From NCBI RefSeq assembly GCF_009696175.1, contig NZ_VUMM01000002.1:62001-126000 (forward strand): a stretch of 64,000 nt of DNA. The letters are read 5' to 3'. The position numbers and the translations under genes were made by a program. Shown here piece after piece: positions 6,840-14,439 of the stretch. The DNA comes from Floccifex porci. Its GTDB lineage: Bacteria > Bacillota_I > Bacilli_A > Erysipelotrichales > Erysipelotrichaceae. Each line of letters begins with the position of its first letter. Position 1 is the stretch's first letter. The notes beneath the pieces were generated by a model. The model ran no database searches, was not told the origin of the DNA, and worked only from the letters and a program-made list of their open reading frames with translations.

Positions 6840-9344
6840 ATGAATAAAAAAATATGTGTCGGAATTTTAGCCCATGTTGATGCTGGAAAAACCACTTTAA
6901 TTGAAAGTATGTTATACACATCCGGTCAGATCCGTAAATTAGGAAGAGTTGATCATAAAGATGCTTTTTTAGATTATGATAAACAGGAAAGAGATCGAGG
7001 AATTACTATTTATTCAAAAGAAGCTTTCTTTTCATGGAAAAATACGGATATTTTTGTTCTGGATACACCTGGTCATATCGATTTTTCAAGTGAAATGGAA
7101 CGAACTTTACAGGTTCTGGATTTAGCTATTGTCCTGATCAATGGTCAGGATGGCATACAAAGTCATAGTGAAACCATATGGAAATGTCTGGCTCATTATC
7201 AGGTTCCCACTCTTATATTTATTAATAAGATGGATATTTCTTATCATTCAAAAGAAGAATTAATGAAAGATATACATGAGAAATTTTCCGAGAACTGTAT
7301 TGATTTTACTCAGAATGATCTTTATGAATCTTTAGCTATGATCAATGATTCTTTATTAAATGAATATATGAACTCTCAATCTATATCCTTATCTTCCATT
7401 CAGAATATCGTCTTTAAAAGAGAATGTTTCCCTTGTTTTTTTGGAAGTGCCTTAAAACTGGAAGGAATTGAAAATTTACTGGATGCGATGGGAGATTATA
7501 CACTTGAAAAAGAGTATGGGAATGAATTTGGCGCAAAAATCTATAAAATCACAATGGATGAACAAGGAAATCCATTAACTCATATTAAAATCACAAGTGG
7601 AACTTTAAAAGCCAAACAGAAACTGAATGAAGACAATAAAGTGGATCAGATTCGTCTATATAATGGTAAAAACTATACCCTGGTCAATGAAGCCAGTGCC
7701 GGAATGATCTGTACCCTTAAAGGTTTAGAAAACTATGAAGTCGGTCAAGGTTTAGGAATAGAAACCGACAGTGAAAAGCCATTGTTGAATGCGTGTTTGA
7801 ATTATCATCTTTTATTACCCGATGGATTTGATCCCATTCAGATGAAAAAGGTATGCGATCAGCTGGAAAGTCAGGATCCTTCTTTACATATAGAATACGA
7901 TACTGCTTTAAAAAAGATTTCTATACAGCTTATGGGTGACATTCAAATGGAAGTACTCCAGAAAAAGATCGAACAGGAAACCGGAATTCAGGTTGGTTTT
8001 TCAACCGGCAATGTCATCTTTAAAGAAACCATTGCCGATACCGTTACCGGAGTTGGTCATTTCGAACCTTTGCGTCATTATGCAGAAGTTCATTTAAAAT
8101 TAGAGCCTTTAAAAAGAAACAGTGGACTTCAATTTGAAAGTGATGTTTCTATGGATGATCTGTCTTTAAACTGGCAAAGGCTGATATTGACCCATCTGCA
8201 GGAAAAGAAACATAAAGGTGTATTAACAGGTTCTCCAATCACCGATATGAAAATCACTTTGATTGCTGGTAAAAGTCATTTGAAACATACCGAAGGTGGA
8301 GATTTCAGACAGGCTACCTATCGTGCCGTTCGTCAAGGTTTAAAGAAAGCCCAGTCTATATTATTAGAACCTTATTATTCCTTTACTTTACAATTGGATG
8401 CTCATACACTTTCAAAAGCTTTATACGATTTAGAAACAAGACAGGCAAAAGTATCCATAGAAGATAATGGAGATGGAAAAGTGATTCTTCATGGAAGAGG
8501 TCCTGTACGTTATCTGATGAATTATCATAAAGATGTAATTGCTCTAACAAGGGGAAAAGGAGTCTATTCTTGTCAGTTGGATGGATACGATGAATGTAAA
8601 GATGCCAATTCCATTATTGAATCCATTGGATATGATAGTGAACAGGATTTTAAAAATCCAACCGGTTCTGTATTCTGTACGCATGGTTCTGGATTCTATG
8701 TACCTTATGACGAAGTTGAAAATTATATGCATATTAAACCAAAAGTTGAAAATACAAGTTCTTATTCTTCTTCTAAATACAATATAAAGGAAGAAGAAGT
8801 CCAACGAGTTTTTAATATGATTTCAGGTCAGAATCAAAACAAAAAGAAACAGTACCAGAAAAAGAAAAAGAAAGAAGATTTTTCTTATCAAAGAGTGGAA
8901 ATTGAAAAGAAACTGCCTGAATGTTTAATTGTTGATGGATACAATCAGATATATGGATGGGATTCTTTAAAATCCTATGCTTCTAAAGATATAGCTTATG
9001 CCCGTGATGAACTGATTCAGCTGCTTGTAAATTATCAGGGATATAAGAATATTAAACTGATTCTGGTATTTGATGCCTATCGTGTTAAAGATGGTTCCTG
9101 TCGTAATTCAAAATATGGTGATACACAGGTTATCTATACAAATTATGGACAGACTGCAGACAGTTATATTGAAAAACTGGTTCATGATCTAAAAGGAAAA
9201 TACAGTTTAACGGTTGCCTCTTCCGATGCTCTGATTCAGAATTCGATAATGGCAAGTGGAGCGAAACGAATGAGTGCAAGAGAACTGGAAATGAGAGTTA
9301 GAAATGTGAACAAAGAAGCATTTAAAGCATTAAAGGAGGGCTAG
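6840..9344 (+). CDS. TetM-like ribosome-protection GTPase fused to a YacP/Rae1 NYN endoribonuclease
   Basis: An 834-residue fusion. Residues 1 to about 635 follow TetM/TetO and EF-G: AHVDAGKT (11-18), RGITI, DTPGH, NKMD, and a domain IV with HTEGGDFRQATYRAVRQGL and LEPYYSF. All GTP-binding motifs look intact. A lysine-rich linker (about 655-690) leads to a complete NYN nuclease domain of the YacP/Rae1 family (about 692-834): VDGYN at 697-701, LVFDAY, QTADSYIEKL, SSDALIQ and RMSARELEMRV. Rae1 of Bacillus subtilis cuts mRNA in the ribosomal A site, where TetM-like domain IV also binds. I infer a GTP-driven, ribosome-coupled mRNA nuclease or rescue factor rather than a tetracycline resistance protein. 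Confidence 0.88.
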   Translation: MNKKICVGILAHVDAGKTTLIESMLYTSGQIRKLGRVDHKDAFLDYDKQERDRGITIYSKEAFFSWKNTDIFVLDTPGHIDFSSEMERTLQVLDLAIVLINGQDGIQSHSETIWKCLAHYQVPTLIFINKMDISYHSKEELMKDIHEKFSENCIDFTQNDLYESLAMINDSLLNEYMNSQSISLSSIQNIVFKRECFPCFFGSALKLEGIENLLDAMGDYTLEKEYGNEFGAKIYKITMDEQGNPLTHIKITSGTLKAKQKLNEDNKVDQIRLYNGKNYTLVNEASAGMICTLKGLENYEVGQGLGIETDSEKPLLNACLNYHLLLPDGFDPIQMKKVCDQLESQDPSLHIEYDTALKKISIQLMGDIQMEVLQKKIEQETGIQVGFSTGNVIFKETIADTVTGVGHFEPLRHYAEVHLKLEPLKRNSGLQFESDVSMDDLSLNWQRLILTHLQEKKHKGVLTGSPITDMKITLIAGKSHLKHTEGGDFRQATYRAVRQGLKKAQSILLEPYYSFTLQLDAHTLSKALYDLETRQAKVSIEDNGDGKVILHGRGPVRYLMNYHKDVIALTRGKGVYSCQLDGYDECKDANSIIESIGYDSEQDFKNPTGSVFCTHGSGFYVPYDEVENYMHIKPKVENTSSYSSSKYNIKEEEVQRVFNMISGQNQNKKKQYQKKKKKEDFSYQRVEIEKKLPECLIVDGYNQIYGWDSLKSYASKDIAYARDELIQLLVNYQGYKNIKLILVFDAYRVKDGSCRNSKYGDTQVIYTNYGQTADSYIEKLVHDLKGKYSLTVASSDALIQNSIMASGAKRMSARELEMRVRNVNKEAFKALKEG

Positions 9345-10255
9345 TTCCCTCCTTTGATCCATGTTGTCGCTCCAATTTTCTGAACATTCAGACTTCCAAA
9401 TTCATTTCCCATTTCACAACATTCATAAAACGATTTTTCTTCACTTAATGCTTTCACAAATCCTGAAACAAAACTATCGCCTGCTCCAGTTGTATCCACA
9501 CATACTACATCATTTGCCTTTACCCAGAATTTCTGTTTCCCATCACAGGCATAACATCCTTTTTCAGAACACTTTATGACTACATGTTTAACGCCTGCCT
9601 GTATCAGTTTTTCAGCAGCCTGTTCTACAGTATCACTTTGTGTAAATAAGCAGGCTTCCTGTTCATTGGGAAGCAGATAATCAATAAGAGGTAAAGATTT
9701 CTGTAAATCCTGAATGGTTTCTTGATTTTTACATTTTGTCATATCCGCAACCACTTTCATATGCTTTGATTTCGCATACGAAAACAAAGTAAATAAAGAA
9801 TCATCTTTCATTTCTGGATAAACAAATATAGAAGCAAAACATAAAATATCGCCATCAAATGTCAAAGGAATATCTCCTATTTCTAATTTCCTTAAACTTC
9901 CCTTCTGATTCACCAGAAAATGACGAGATCCATCCTTTTTGATCAGCACCACATTAATAGCTGTATCATAATCTCGAAAACACGAATTATAAATATCAAT
10001 TCCCATCTTCTGACAATGCGACAGAATATAACGTCCTGCATCATCGTCTTTCAGTGTTGTGATCCATTCCACTTCTTTTCCAAAAGAAGAAAGAATGGTC
10101 GCTTCATTCAGCGCATCTCCTCCAACAGACATGGAAATGTTTTCGCATGGATAACTTCCCGTTTCAAAAACCGTTTCATCACAAGGATGAACCAGTATAT
10201 CCACCACACCATTTCCAACAATCACAATTTTTTTACAAGTCTTCGAATCCAACAA
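9341..10255 (-). CDS. PfkB-family sugar or nucleoside kinase
   Basis: A 304-residue ribokinase-fold enzyme that phosphorylates a small carbohydrate-like substrate. It shows the N-terminal GNGVVDI and SVGGDALNEA glycine-rich segment and the C-terminal DTTGAGDSFVSGF signature with the catalytic aspartate. The start is a TTG at 10255 with GGGTGG just upstream, inside the end of the DegV gene, so the two are coupled. The substrate is not clear. It converges with the GTPase-nuclease gene and the last four bases overlap. Confidence 0.85.
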   Translation of the reverse strand: MLDSKTCKKIVIVGNGVVDILVHPCDETVFETGSYPCENISMSVGGDALNEATILSSFGKEVEWITTLKDDDAGRYILSHCQKMGIDIYNSCFRDYDTAINVVLIKKDGSRHFLVNQKGSLRKLEIGDIPLTFDGDILCFASIFVYPEMKDDSLFTLFSYAKSKHMKVVADMTKCKNQETIQDLQKSLPLIDYLLPNEQEACLFTQSDTVEQAAEKLIQAGVKHVVIKCSEKGCYACDGKQKFWVKANDVVCVDTTGAGDSFVSGFVKALSEEKSFYECCEMGNEFGSLNVQKIGATTWIKGGN

Positions 10256-11054
10256 TTAAACCACCCAATTCTGCATAGAAACTGCATAAACCTTTGCACG
10301 TTCCTATTACAATTTTAGCTTCTGGGAACTCATTAAGTAAAGTTTCTTTTAACTGGTTGGCACATTCTTCATTATAAACATGATCGATTCGAATCTTATT
10401 TCCTTTATATCCCATTTCTTTAATCAGCAAAACTAAATTTTTAATTGTCTTATTTCTTCCTCTTGCCTTCGAAACCATTTCAATGGTTCCTGTATCACTG
10501 GCTTTTCCAATCAGACGAATTCCAATCAATCCCGCTCCTTTTGCGACCAGCGGTGAAACACGCCCATTGTTTGCCAGATTGGTCATAGACTCTAAAGCAA
10601 ACAGTAAATGAATGTGTTTTTGATATTCATGAACCTGTTCTACAATTTCTTCAAAAGACAGATCCTGTCTGATTCCATCTATGATTTTTTCCACGATCAG
10701 CAACATTCCTGCTCCCGTACTTAAAGAATCAAACACTTCAATTTTTTTATCTGGAAATTCCTCTTTTGCCATACAGGCCGCATTATAGCTTCCCGATAAA
10801 TTCGAACTGATGGTAATGGCAAATACACAGTCCGCTCCTTCAAAGGCTTCCATCCATTCTCCAGCACTTGGACAGGAAGTTGAACTTTTTGTAGTAATAG
10901 ATTTTAGATCTTCTACCATTTCTCTTACATTTAAATCCGGATTGTCAACATACTCTTTATCCACTGTACGAATCCGTAAAGGTACAGTAGAATAGGGAAT
11001 ATTTTCTAAGAAATATTCATTACTTGATGAATCGGTAACAATTTTATAGTTCAT
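10233..11054 (-). CDS. DegV family fatty-acid-binding protein
   Basis: A 273-residue cytosolic protein of the DegV/FakB fold, which binds a fatty acid and, in known members, presents it to the FakA kinase for acyl-phosphate formation. Recognised by IVTDSSSN at the N-terminus, the KSSTSCPSAGEW segment (TSxPS motif), ISSNLSGSYNAA, SLSTGAGM and the C-terminal IGTCKGLCSFYAELG region. GAGGG precedes the ATG, and a TTGACA-17-TAGTAT promoter lies upstream. No fakA gene is in the window. The coupled PfkB kinase is unusual as a partner. Confidence 0.9.
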   Translation of the reverse strand: MNYKIVTDSSSNEYFLENIPYSTVPLRIRTVDKEYVDNPDLNVREMVEDLKSITTKSSTSCPSAGEWMEAFEGADCVFAITISSNLSGSYNAACMAKEEFPDKKIEVFDSLSTGAGMLLIVEKIIDGIRQDLSFEEIVEQVHEYQKHIHLLFALESMTNLANNGRVSPLVAKGAGLIGIRLIGKASDTGTIEMVSKARGRNKTIKNLVLLIKEMGYKGNKIRIDHVYNEECANQLKETLLNEFPEAKIVIGTCKGLCSFYAELGGLIVGFEDL

Positions 11055-11073
11055 TTTAACACCCTCTATTTAA

Positions 11074-11102
11074 ATACTATGCGTTTTTATATACTCTGTC
11101 AA
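11074..11102 (-). promoter_or_regulatory. Promoter of degV-pfkB
   Basis: Minus-strand TTGACA (11097-11102), a 17-base spacer and TAGTAT (11074-11079), with GAGGG and the ATG 20-25 bases further on. The -35 is a perfect consensus. Confidence 0.75.
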
Positions 11103-11138
11103 GAGTTTTTCAATAACCTATAAAAATATAATAATTTG

Positions 11139-11147
11139 TGCTATAAT
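11139..11147 (+). promoter_or_regulatory. Extended -10 promoter of the DUF1836 gene
   Basis: TGC-TATAAT at 11139-11147. A start of transcription six to seven bases later (about 11154) would give an 11-nt leader that begins with the ribosome site AGGTGAT. Confidence 0.6.
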
Positions 11148-11164
11148 CTTTTCAGGTGATGCAT

Positions 11165-11674
11165 ATGAATCAAAAAATCCAGGAAGAAATATTAAATTTT
11201 CATTTTCCATCTTATACAGAAATTCCCAATGTTGGACTGTATCTGGAACAAACACAGGATTATATCAATGAAATTTTATATCCTTTAACGCATGAAAAAA
11301 TCACAAAATCTATGATCAGTAATTATGTAAAAAAAGGATTAATTTCCAATCCTGTCAAAAAGAAATATTCTAGAGATCAGATTGCGGTTTTAATTTATTT
11401 AACCTTAGCTAAAACCGTTATCTCTTTAGAAGATATACAGCTGCTGATCGAATTAAAAAATCGTTCTTATGATAATAAAACCGCTTTTGATTATTTTAAA
11501 AAAGAATTTGAAAATACTTTATATTATATATTTGGCATAAAAGATCATCTGGATAGTGTAGGAAAAGATGATACTTTCCCAAAAGCTTTATTACGAAATA
11601 CTATTATGACCTTTGCACATAAAATCTATCTGGAAAAAAGCTTTGAAATGCTTCATGAACAAATAAATGAATGA
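11165..11674 (+). CDS. DUF1836 domain protein, MerR-like helix-turn-helix
   Basis: A 169-residue predicted DNA-binding protein of the Firmicutes DUF1836 family. The helix-turn-helix region is ITKSMISNYVKKGLI followed by KKKYSRDQIAVLIYL, which resembles the MerR recognition helix and wing. The rest is helical with no known ligand domain. The frame is open from a GTG at 11156 and an ATG at 11159, but AGGTG sits six bases before the ATG at 11165, which I choose. It diverges from degV. Targets are unknown. Confidence 0.8.
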   Translation: MNQKIQEEILNFHFPSYTEIPNVGLYLEQTQDYINEILYPLTHEKITKSMISNYVKKGLISNPVKKKYSRDQIAVLIYLTLAKTVISLEDIQLLIELKNRSYDNKTAFDYFKKEFENTLYYIFGIKDHLDSVGKDDTFPKALLRNTIMTFAHKIYLEKSFEMLHEQINE

Positions 11675-11776
11675 TACGATTCAACTATGAAATTTGATTT
11701 GCATTTTTAATAATTTAGTATCTTTTTTAATAGTATACTTTTTATTCCTTTTATTATACCGATTGTTCCATTAATA

Positions 11777-11805
11777 TTGATACAATGATTATCTTATCTT
11801 AAGCT
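11777..11805 (+). promoter_or_regulatory. Candidate promoter of the gene at 11831
   Basis: TTGATA (11777-11782), 17 bases, TAAGCT (11800-11805), then GAAAGGAG and the ATG at 11831. The 156-base gap upstream of this gene otherwise shows only A/T-rich sequence with two T-runs (near 11725 and 11750) and no clear hairpin. Confidence 0.4.
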
Positions 11806-11830
11806 AAATGTAGAAGAAAGGAGAATTTGT

Positions 11831-12217
11831 ATGAATCATGTCATTCAATACGATTCCGTACTTTTTGATACTGAAAATAAGACCATGGAAATCTTAGATG
11901 GAACCAAAGGCATTTATCCATATACAGAAATTGTAGAATGTAAAAGAGTAAATGAACTGGCAAAATATAAAGGAAAAGAAGAACCTTTTACACATATTTA
12001 TTATGGTGGTAGAGTTCAAGGTCGATGTTTTGGAGAAAAGGGGTTTTATGTTGGATTAAAGATTACTTTAAAAGATGGCAGTTTTCTGGCAATCTATATA
12101 TCAAAAAACAAAGTATATGCAGGAAATGATTTTCAGAAAAGAGATTATAAAGAAGCGGAGCAGATTAAAAATCTGATTGATAGAATCATTGATAAATACA
12201 ACAAAAGAGAATCTTAA
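11831..12217 (+). CDS. Small conserved-looking protein of unknown function
   Basis: A 128-residue soluble protein that I do not recognise. It has no signal peptide or membrane segment. The predicted pattern is beta-rich in residues 1-100 (alternating strands around YDSVLFDTENKTMEIL, FYVGLKITLKDGSFLAIYI) and ends in a charged helix (EAEQIKNLIDRIIDKYNK). This recalls small PH-like or lipocalin-like domains, but I cannot assign it. A good AGAAAGGAG site precedes the ATG. It is a single gene between its own promoter and a bidirectional terminator. Confidence 0.75.
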   Translation: MNHVIQYDSVLFDTENKTMEILDGTKGIYPYTEIVECKRVNELAKYKGKEEPFTHIYYGGRVQGRCFGEKGFYVGLKITLKDGSFLAIYISKNKVYAGNDFQKRDYKEAEQIKNLIDRIIDKYNKRES

Positions 12218-12234
12218 CAGATGGATTCTCTTTT
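12203..12234. terminator. Bidirectional terminator between convergent genes
   Basis: AAAAGAGAATC (12203-12213) and GATTCTCTTTT (12224-12234) form an 11-bp stem with a 10-nt loop and T-runs on both strands. It contains the stop codons of both the 11831-12217 gene and yjjB. Confidence 0.8.
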
Positions 12235-12669
12235 TACTTTACATCTTGAATAAATTTTAAATACTGTAGAAACAAGTAAAATACCAACGGCTAATGAACC
12301 TGCCACTCCAATCATATAACATCCTCTTTCCAGTGCTTTTAATAATATACCTTTTAATGCATAAGTCATCATACGATATAAAGCGGCTCCAGGAACCAGT
12401 GGAATCAAGGAACAAACAATATAAGTTGTGACTGGATTTTTATATTTACGTGCCAGTACTTCCGCACAGAAAGATAAACAGAGAGCGGCTATAAAATTGG
12501 AGACATAATCGTTTATATTCAAATATAAACAGAATTTATATACCAGTCCCCCTATAGCTCCTGTAACAGAAGCCCATAATAAATTTTTACCTTTAATATT
12601 GAATAAGATTCCAAATCCAAGTGTTGCGAAAAAACTGGAAAGGAAAGCTTTTAAAATCATTACTAACAT
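12214..12669 (-). CDS. YjjB/ThrE_2-like exporter subunit
   Basis: A 151-residue membrane protein with four or five hydrophobic segments, matching the short ThrE_2 (DUF3815) half of split threonine/serine exporters. Typical features are FFATLGFGILFN, GLVYK and the SLIPLVPGAALYRMM motif. The frame opens at 12690, but the ATG at 12669, one base after the yjjP stop, gives the usual family start and is translationally coupled. Together with YjjP it should form one transporter for amino acids or dicarboxylates (E. coli YjjPB has been linked to succinate export). Confidence 0.82.
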   Translation of the reverse strand: MLVMILKAFLSSFFATLGFGILFNIKGKNLLWASVTGAIGGLVYKFCLYLNINDYVSNFIAALCLSFCAEVLARKYKNPVTTYIVCSLIPLVPGAALYRMMTYALKGILLKALERGCYMIGVAGSLAVGILLVSTVFKIYSRCKVKRESIC

Positions 12670-12670
12670 A

Positions 12671-13417
12671 TTACACCACACTAAATACAACCATTACACC
12701 TAAAGCAATGGCACAGGCACAGACTAAAGTTTCCATTACACGAGAAACACCGGATAAATAATCTCCTGCAATGGTATCACGAATGGCATTGGTAAATGCC
12801 AGTCCGGGGATGAGAAGCATGATTCCAGATATCACAACAACATTGACATCAATAACTAGAAAAACTTTTTTAGAAAAAATAGACAGAATGGCCAGCAGCA
12901 TCGATGCGATTACATTATTGATAAAATCATTCATTTTCATCATACTTAATAAAGATACCAGTAAACGAATCAGAATTCCGATCGCAAAAGAAATCACAAT
13001 TTCCAGCATTCCACCATCAAAGAATAACGCAAAACCAGCGGCTCCAATACCACCAAATAAAGTGGTCATCCACACCGAATATTTTGGTTCTTTTTCTATT
13101 TTATTCAATTGCTGTTCTACTTCTTCTAAAGAATAATCCTGAATCTGAATATTACGTGATAAAGCATTGATCCTTGCGACACAATGAAGATTGACATTTC
13201 GATTTTTAATTCTTGAAATCTTAGAAAAAACTTGTCCATTGTAGCCAATGGACAACATAATTCCTGTAGACGTTACATAACTATCCACTTCATCTGTACA
13301 GGCTAAACCTGTACAAATACGAATCATCGTTTCTTCTACACGATAGACTTCGGCTCCACTTTCCAGAAGCATTCGTCCTGCACGTATTCCAACATCTAAT
13401 AATTTTTCTATTTCCAT
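12671..13417 (-). CDS. YjjP/ThrE-like exporter subunit
   Basis: A 248-residue member of the ThrE family (DUF1212). The N-terminal cytoplasmic part carries GRMLLESGAEVYRVEETM, the family hallmark, followed by five membrane segments from about residue 115. It forms a split exporter with the next gene. The frame opens at a TTG at 13432, but an ATG at 13417 lies exactly six bases after a near-consensus -10 box (TTGATA-17-TATACT) and has no ribosome site. I therefore choose 13417 and predict a leaderless mRNA. Confidence 0.83.
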   Translation of the reverse strand: MEIEKLLDVGIRAGRMLLESGAEVYRVEETMIRICTGLACTDEVDSYVTSTGIMLSIGYNGQVFSKISRIKNRNVNLHCVARINALSRNIQIQDYSLEEVEQQLNKIEKEPKYSVWMTTLFGGIGAAGFALFFDGGMLEIVISFAIGILIRLLVSLLSMMKMNDFINNVIASMLLAILSIFSKKVFLVIDVNVVVISGIMLLIPGLAFTNAIRDTIAGDYLSGVSRVMETLVCACAIALGVMVVFSVV

Positions 13418-13423
13418 GCGTTT

Positions 13424-13452
13424 AGTATACAATCCATGAACAAAATTATCAA
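13424..13452 (-). promoter_or_regulatory. Promoter of yjjP-yjjB, predicted leaderless
   Basis: Minus-strand TTGATA (13447-13452), 17 bases, TATACT (13424-13429), six bases, ATG. Both boxes are close to consensus, and there is no room for a ribosome site. Confidence 0.7.
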
Positions 13453-13460
13453 TAGAATCT

Positions 13461-13487
13461 AAAAAGGGAAAGCATTTCTACTTTCCC
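13461..13487 (-). terminator. Terminator of the GT-RecX to dUTPase operon
   Basis: GGGAAAG/CTTTCCC stem (13466-13472 and 13481-13487) with an 8-nt loop, followed by TTTTT on the minus strand. The dUTPase stop codon lies in the loop. Confidence 0.8.
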
Positions 13488-13975
13488 GAACTTCCCAATC
13501 TTCCATCGTTTCGTAAAGAAGCAATTTTTTTCAATTCATCATAAGATAAAGTTTCACTTTCTAATTGTGGCATCTTTAATAATACACCCTGACAAACGGC
13601 TTTTTCATAAGGATATAAAATATATTTTTCTTTTTGATCTTCATCCCATGTTTCTAATACTTCTTTTTTCACAATACATAAAGGCTTATCATTCACATTT
13701 GTGACAGGAGCCATATATTCTCCACGATATCCTGAATCAATCACACCTGCTCTTTGTGCCATTCCTTTTGTTCCAGTGGATCCTCTTTCTTTCAACAACA
13801 TGACATAATCACTATCAAACGCACTGGCCACTCCTAAAGGCACCAGTTTTGTATGTAATGGTAAAATTTCCAGATACTCTTCTTCAAAACAAGGATATAA
13901 ATCGTATCCTGCATCTTCTTCTCTTTTTGTTGGAATGATGGCATTTTCTTTTACTTTTGCCCAATATAATTTCAT
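13478..13975 (-). CDS. dut: dUTPase-like nucleotide hydrolase
   Basis: A 165-residue trimeric dUTPase-fold protein that would convert dUTP to dUMP and keep uracil out of DNA. The five family motifs are visible: DAGYDLY, LLKERGSTGTKG, AGVIDSGYRGEY, KAVCQGVLLKM, and a C-terminal glycine-rich arm NDGRLGSSGK. The arm lacks the usual GFGSTG phenylalanine, and there is an insertion before motif 4 (residues ~95-118), as in the longer Firmicute versions. It is the last gene of its operon and overlaps the glycosylase gene by four bases. Confidence 0.85.
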   Translation of the reverse strand: MKLYWAKVKENAIIPTKREEDAGYDLYPCFEEEYLEILPLHTKLVPLGVASAFDSDYVMLLKERGSTGTKGMAQRAGVIDSGYRGEYMAPVTNVNDKPLCIVKKEVLETWDEDQKEKYILYPYEKAVCQGVLLKMPQLESETLSYDELKKIASLRNDGRLGSSGK

Positions 13976-14439
13976 AAAAGTACTCCTTTATATTCAATAA
14001 TCAAATCTTCCAGTGTCTTTCTGGCATTGGCACTGGATGTCGATGAACAACATATTCCTTCCCTTTGAAAGTACTTTTTTAAAAGTGTATAACTCGTTTT
14101 TCCATTACAGATTATTTTTTGAATCGATGGATTTTCTTCTAATAAAAGTTCAATATCATTGGGAATGGTTTCTTTGATTGCACTATCCATACTTCCTTTT
14201 CGAATGCAGGAATGACAAATATCCCATAACGCAATCTGATTTTCTTTTAATAATTTTAGCTTTTCTTCTCTGGTTGTAACAGGCATATTGTATATTTTTG
14301 ACAACATAGGCCAGAATCGATTGGAAGGATTGGCATAATACATATTTTCTTCCAGACTTTTAATACTGGGCATGGACCCCAGTATCAGTATTTTATCATT
14401 ACCATGAACAATGGCATCAAATCCTATAATTCTTGACAT
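13972..14439 (-). CDS. DNA-deoxyinosine/uracil glycosylase, UDG superfamily (HDG type)
   Basis: A 155-residue base-excision enzyme of the uracil-DNA glycosylase fold. Residues 20-44 (LGSMPS then YYANPSNRFWP) match the hypoxanthine-DNA glycosylase branch (family 6), and SSTSSANAR at 132-140 corresponds to the DNA-intercalating loop usually written STSPANA. It should remove deaminated purine, and possibly uracil. It overlaps rimO by 16 bases and dUTPase by four, so a dUTP-cleansing enzyme and a deaminated-base repair enzyme are translated together. Confidence 0.85.
   Translation of the reverse strand: MSRIIGFDAIVHGNDKILILGSMPSIKSLEENMYYANPSNRFWPMLSKIYNMPVTTREEKLKLLKENQIALWDICHSCIRKGSMDSAIKETIPNDIELLLEENPSIQKIICNGKTSYTLLKKYFQREGICCSSTSSANARKTLEDLIIEYKGVLL

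Noticed and set aside
6840-9344. Tetracycline resistance gene
   Set aside because: The GTPase half is TetM-like, but the C-terminal nuclease, the chromosomal context and the absence of a mobile element or tet leader peptide argue against a resistance role.
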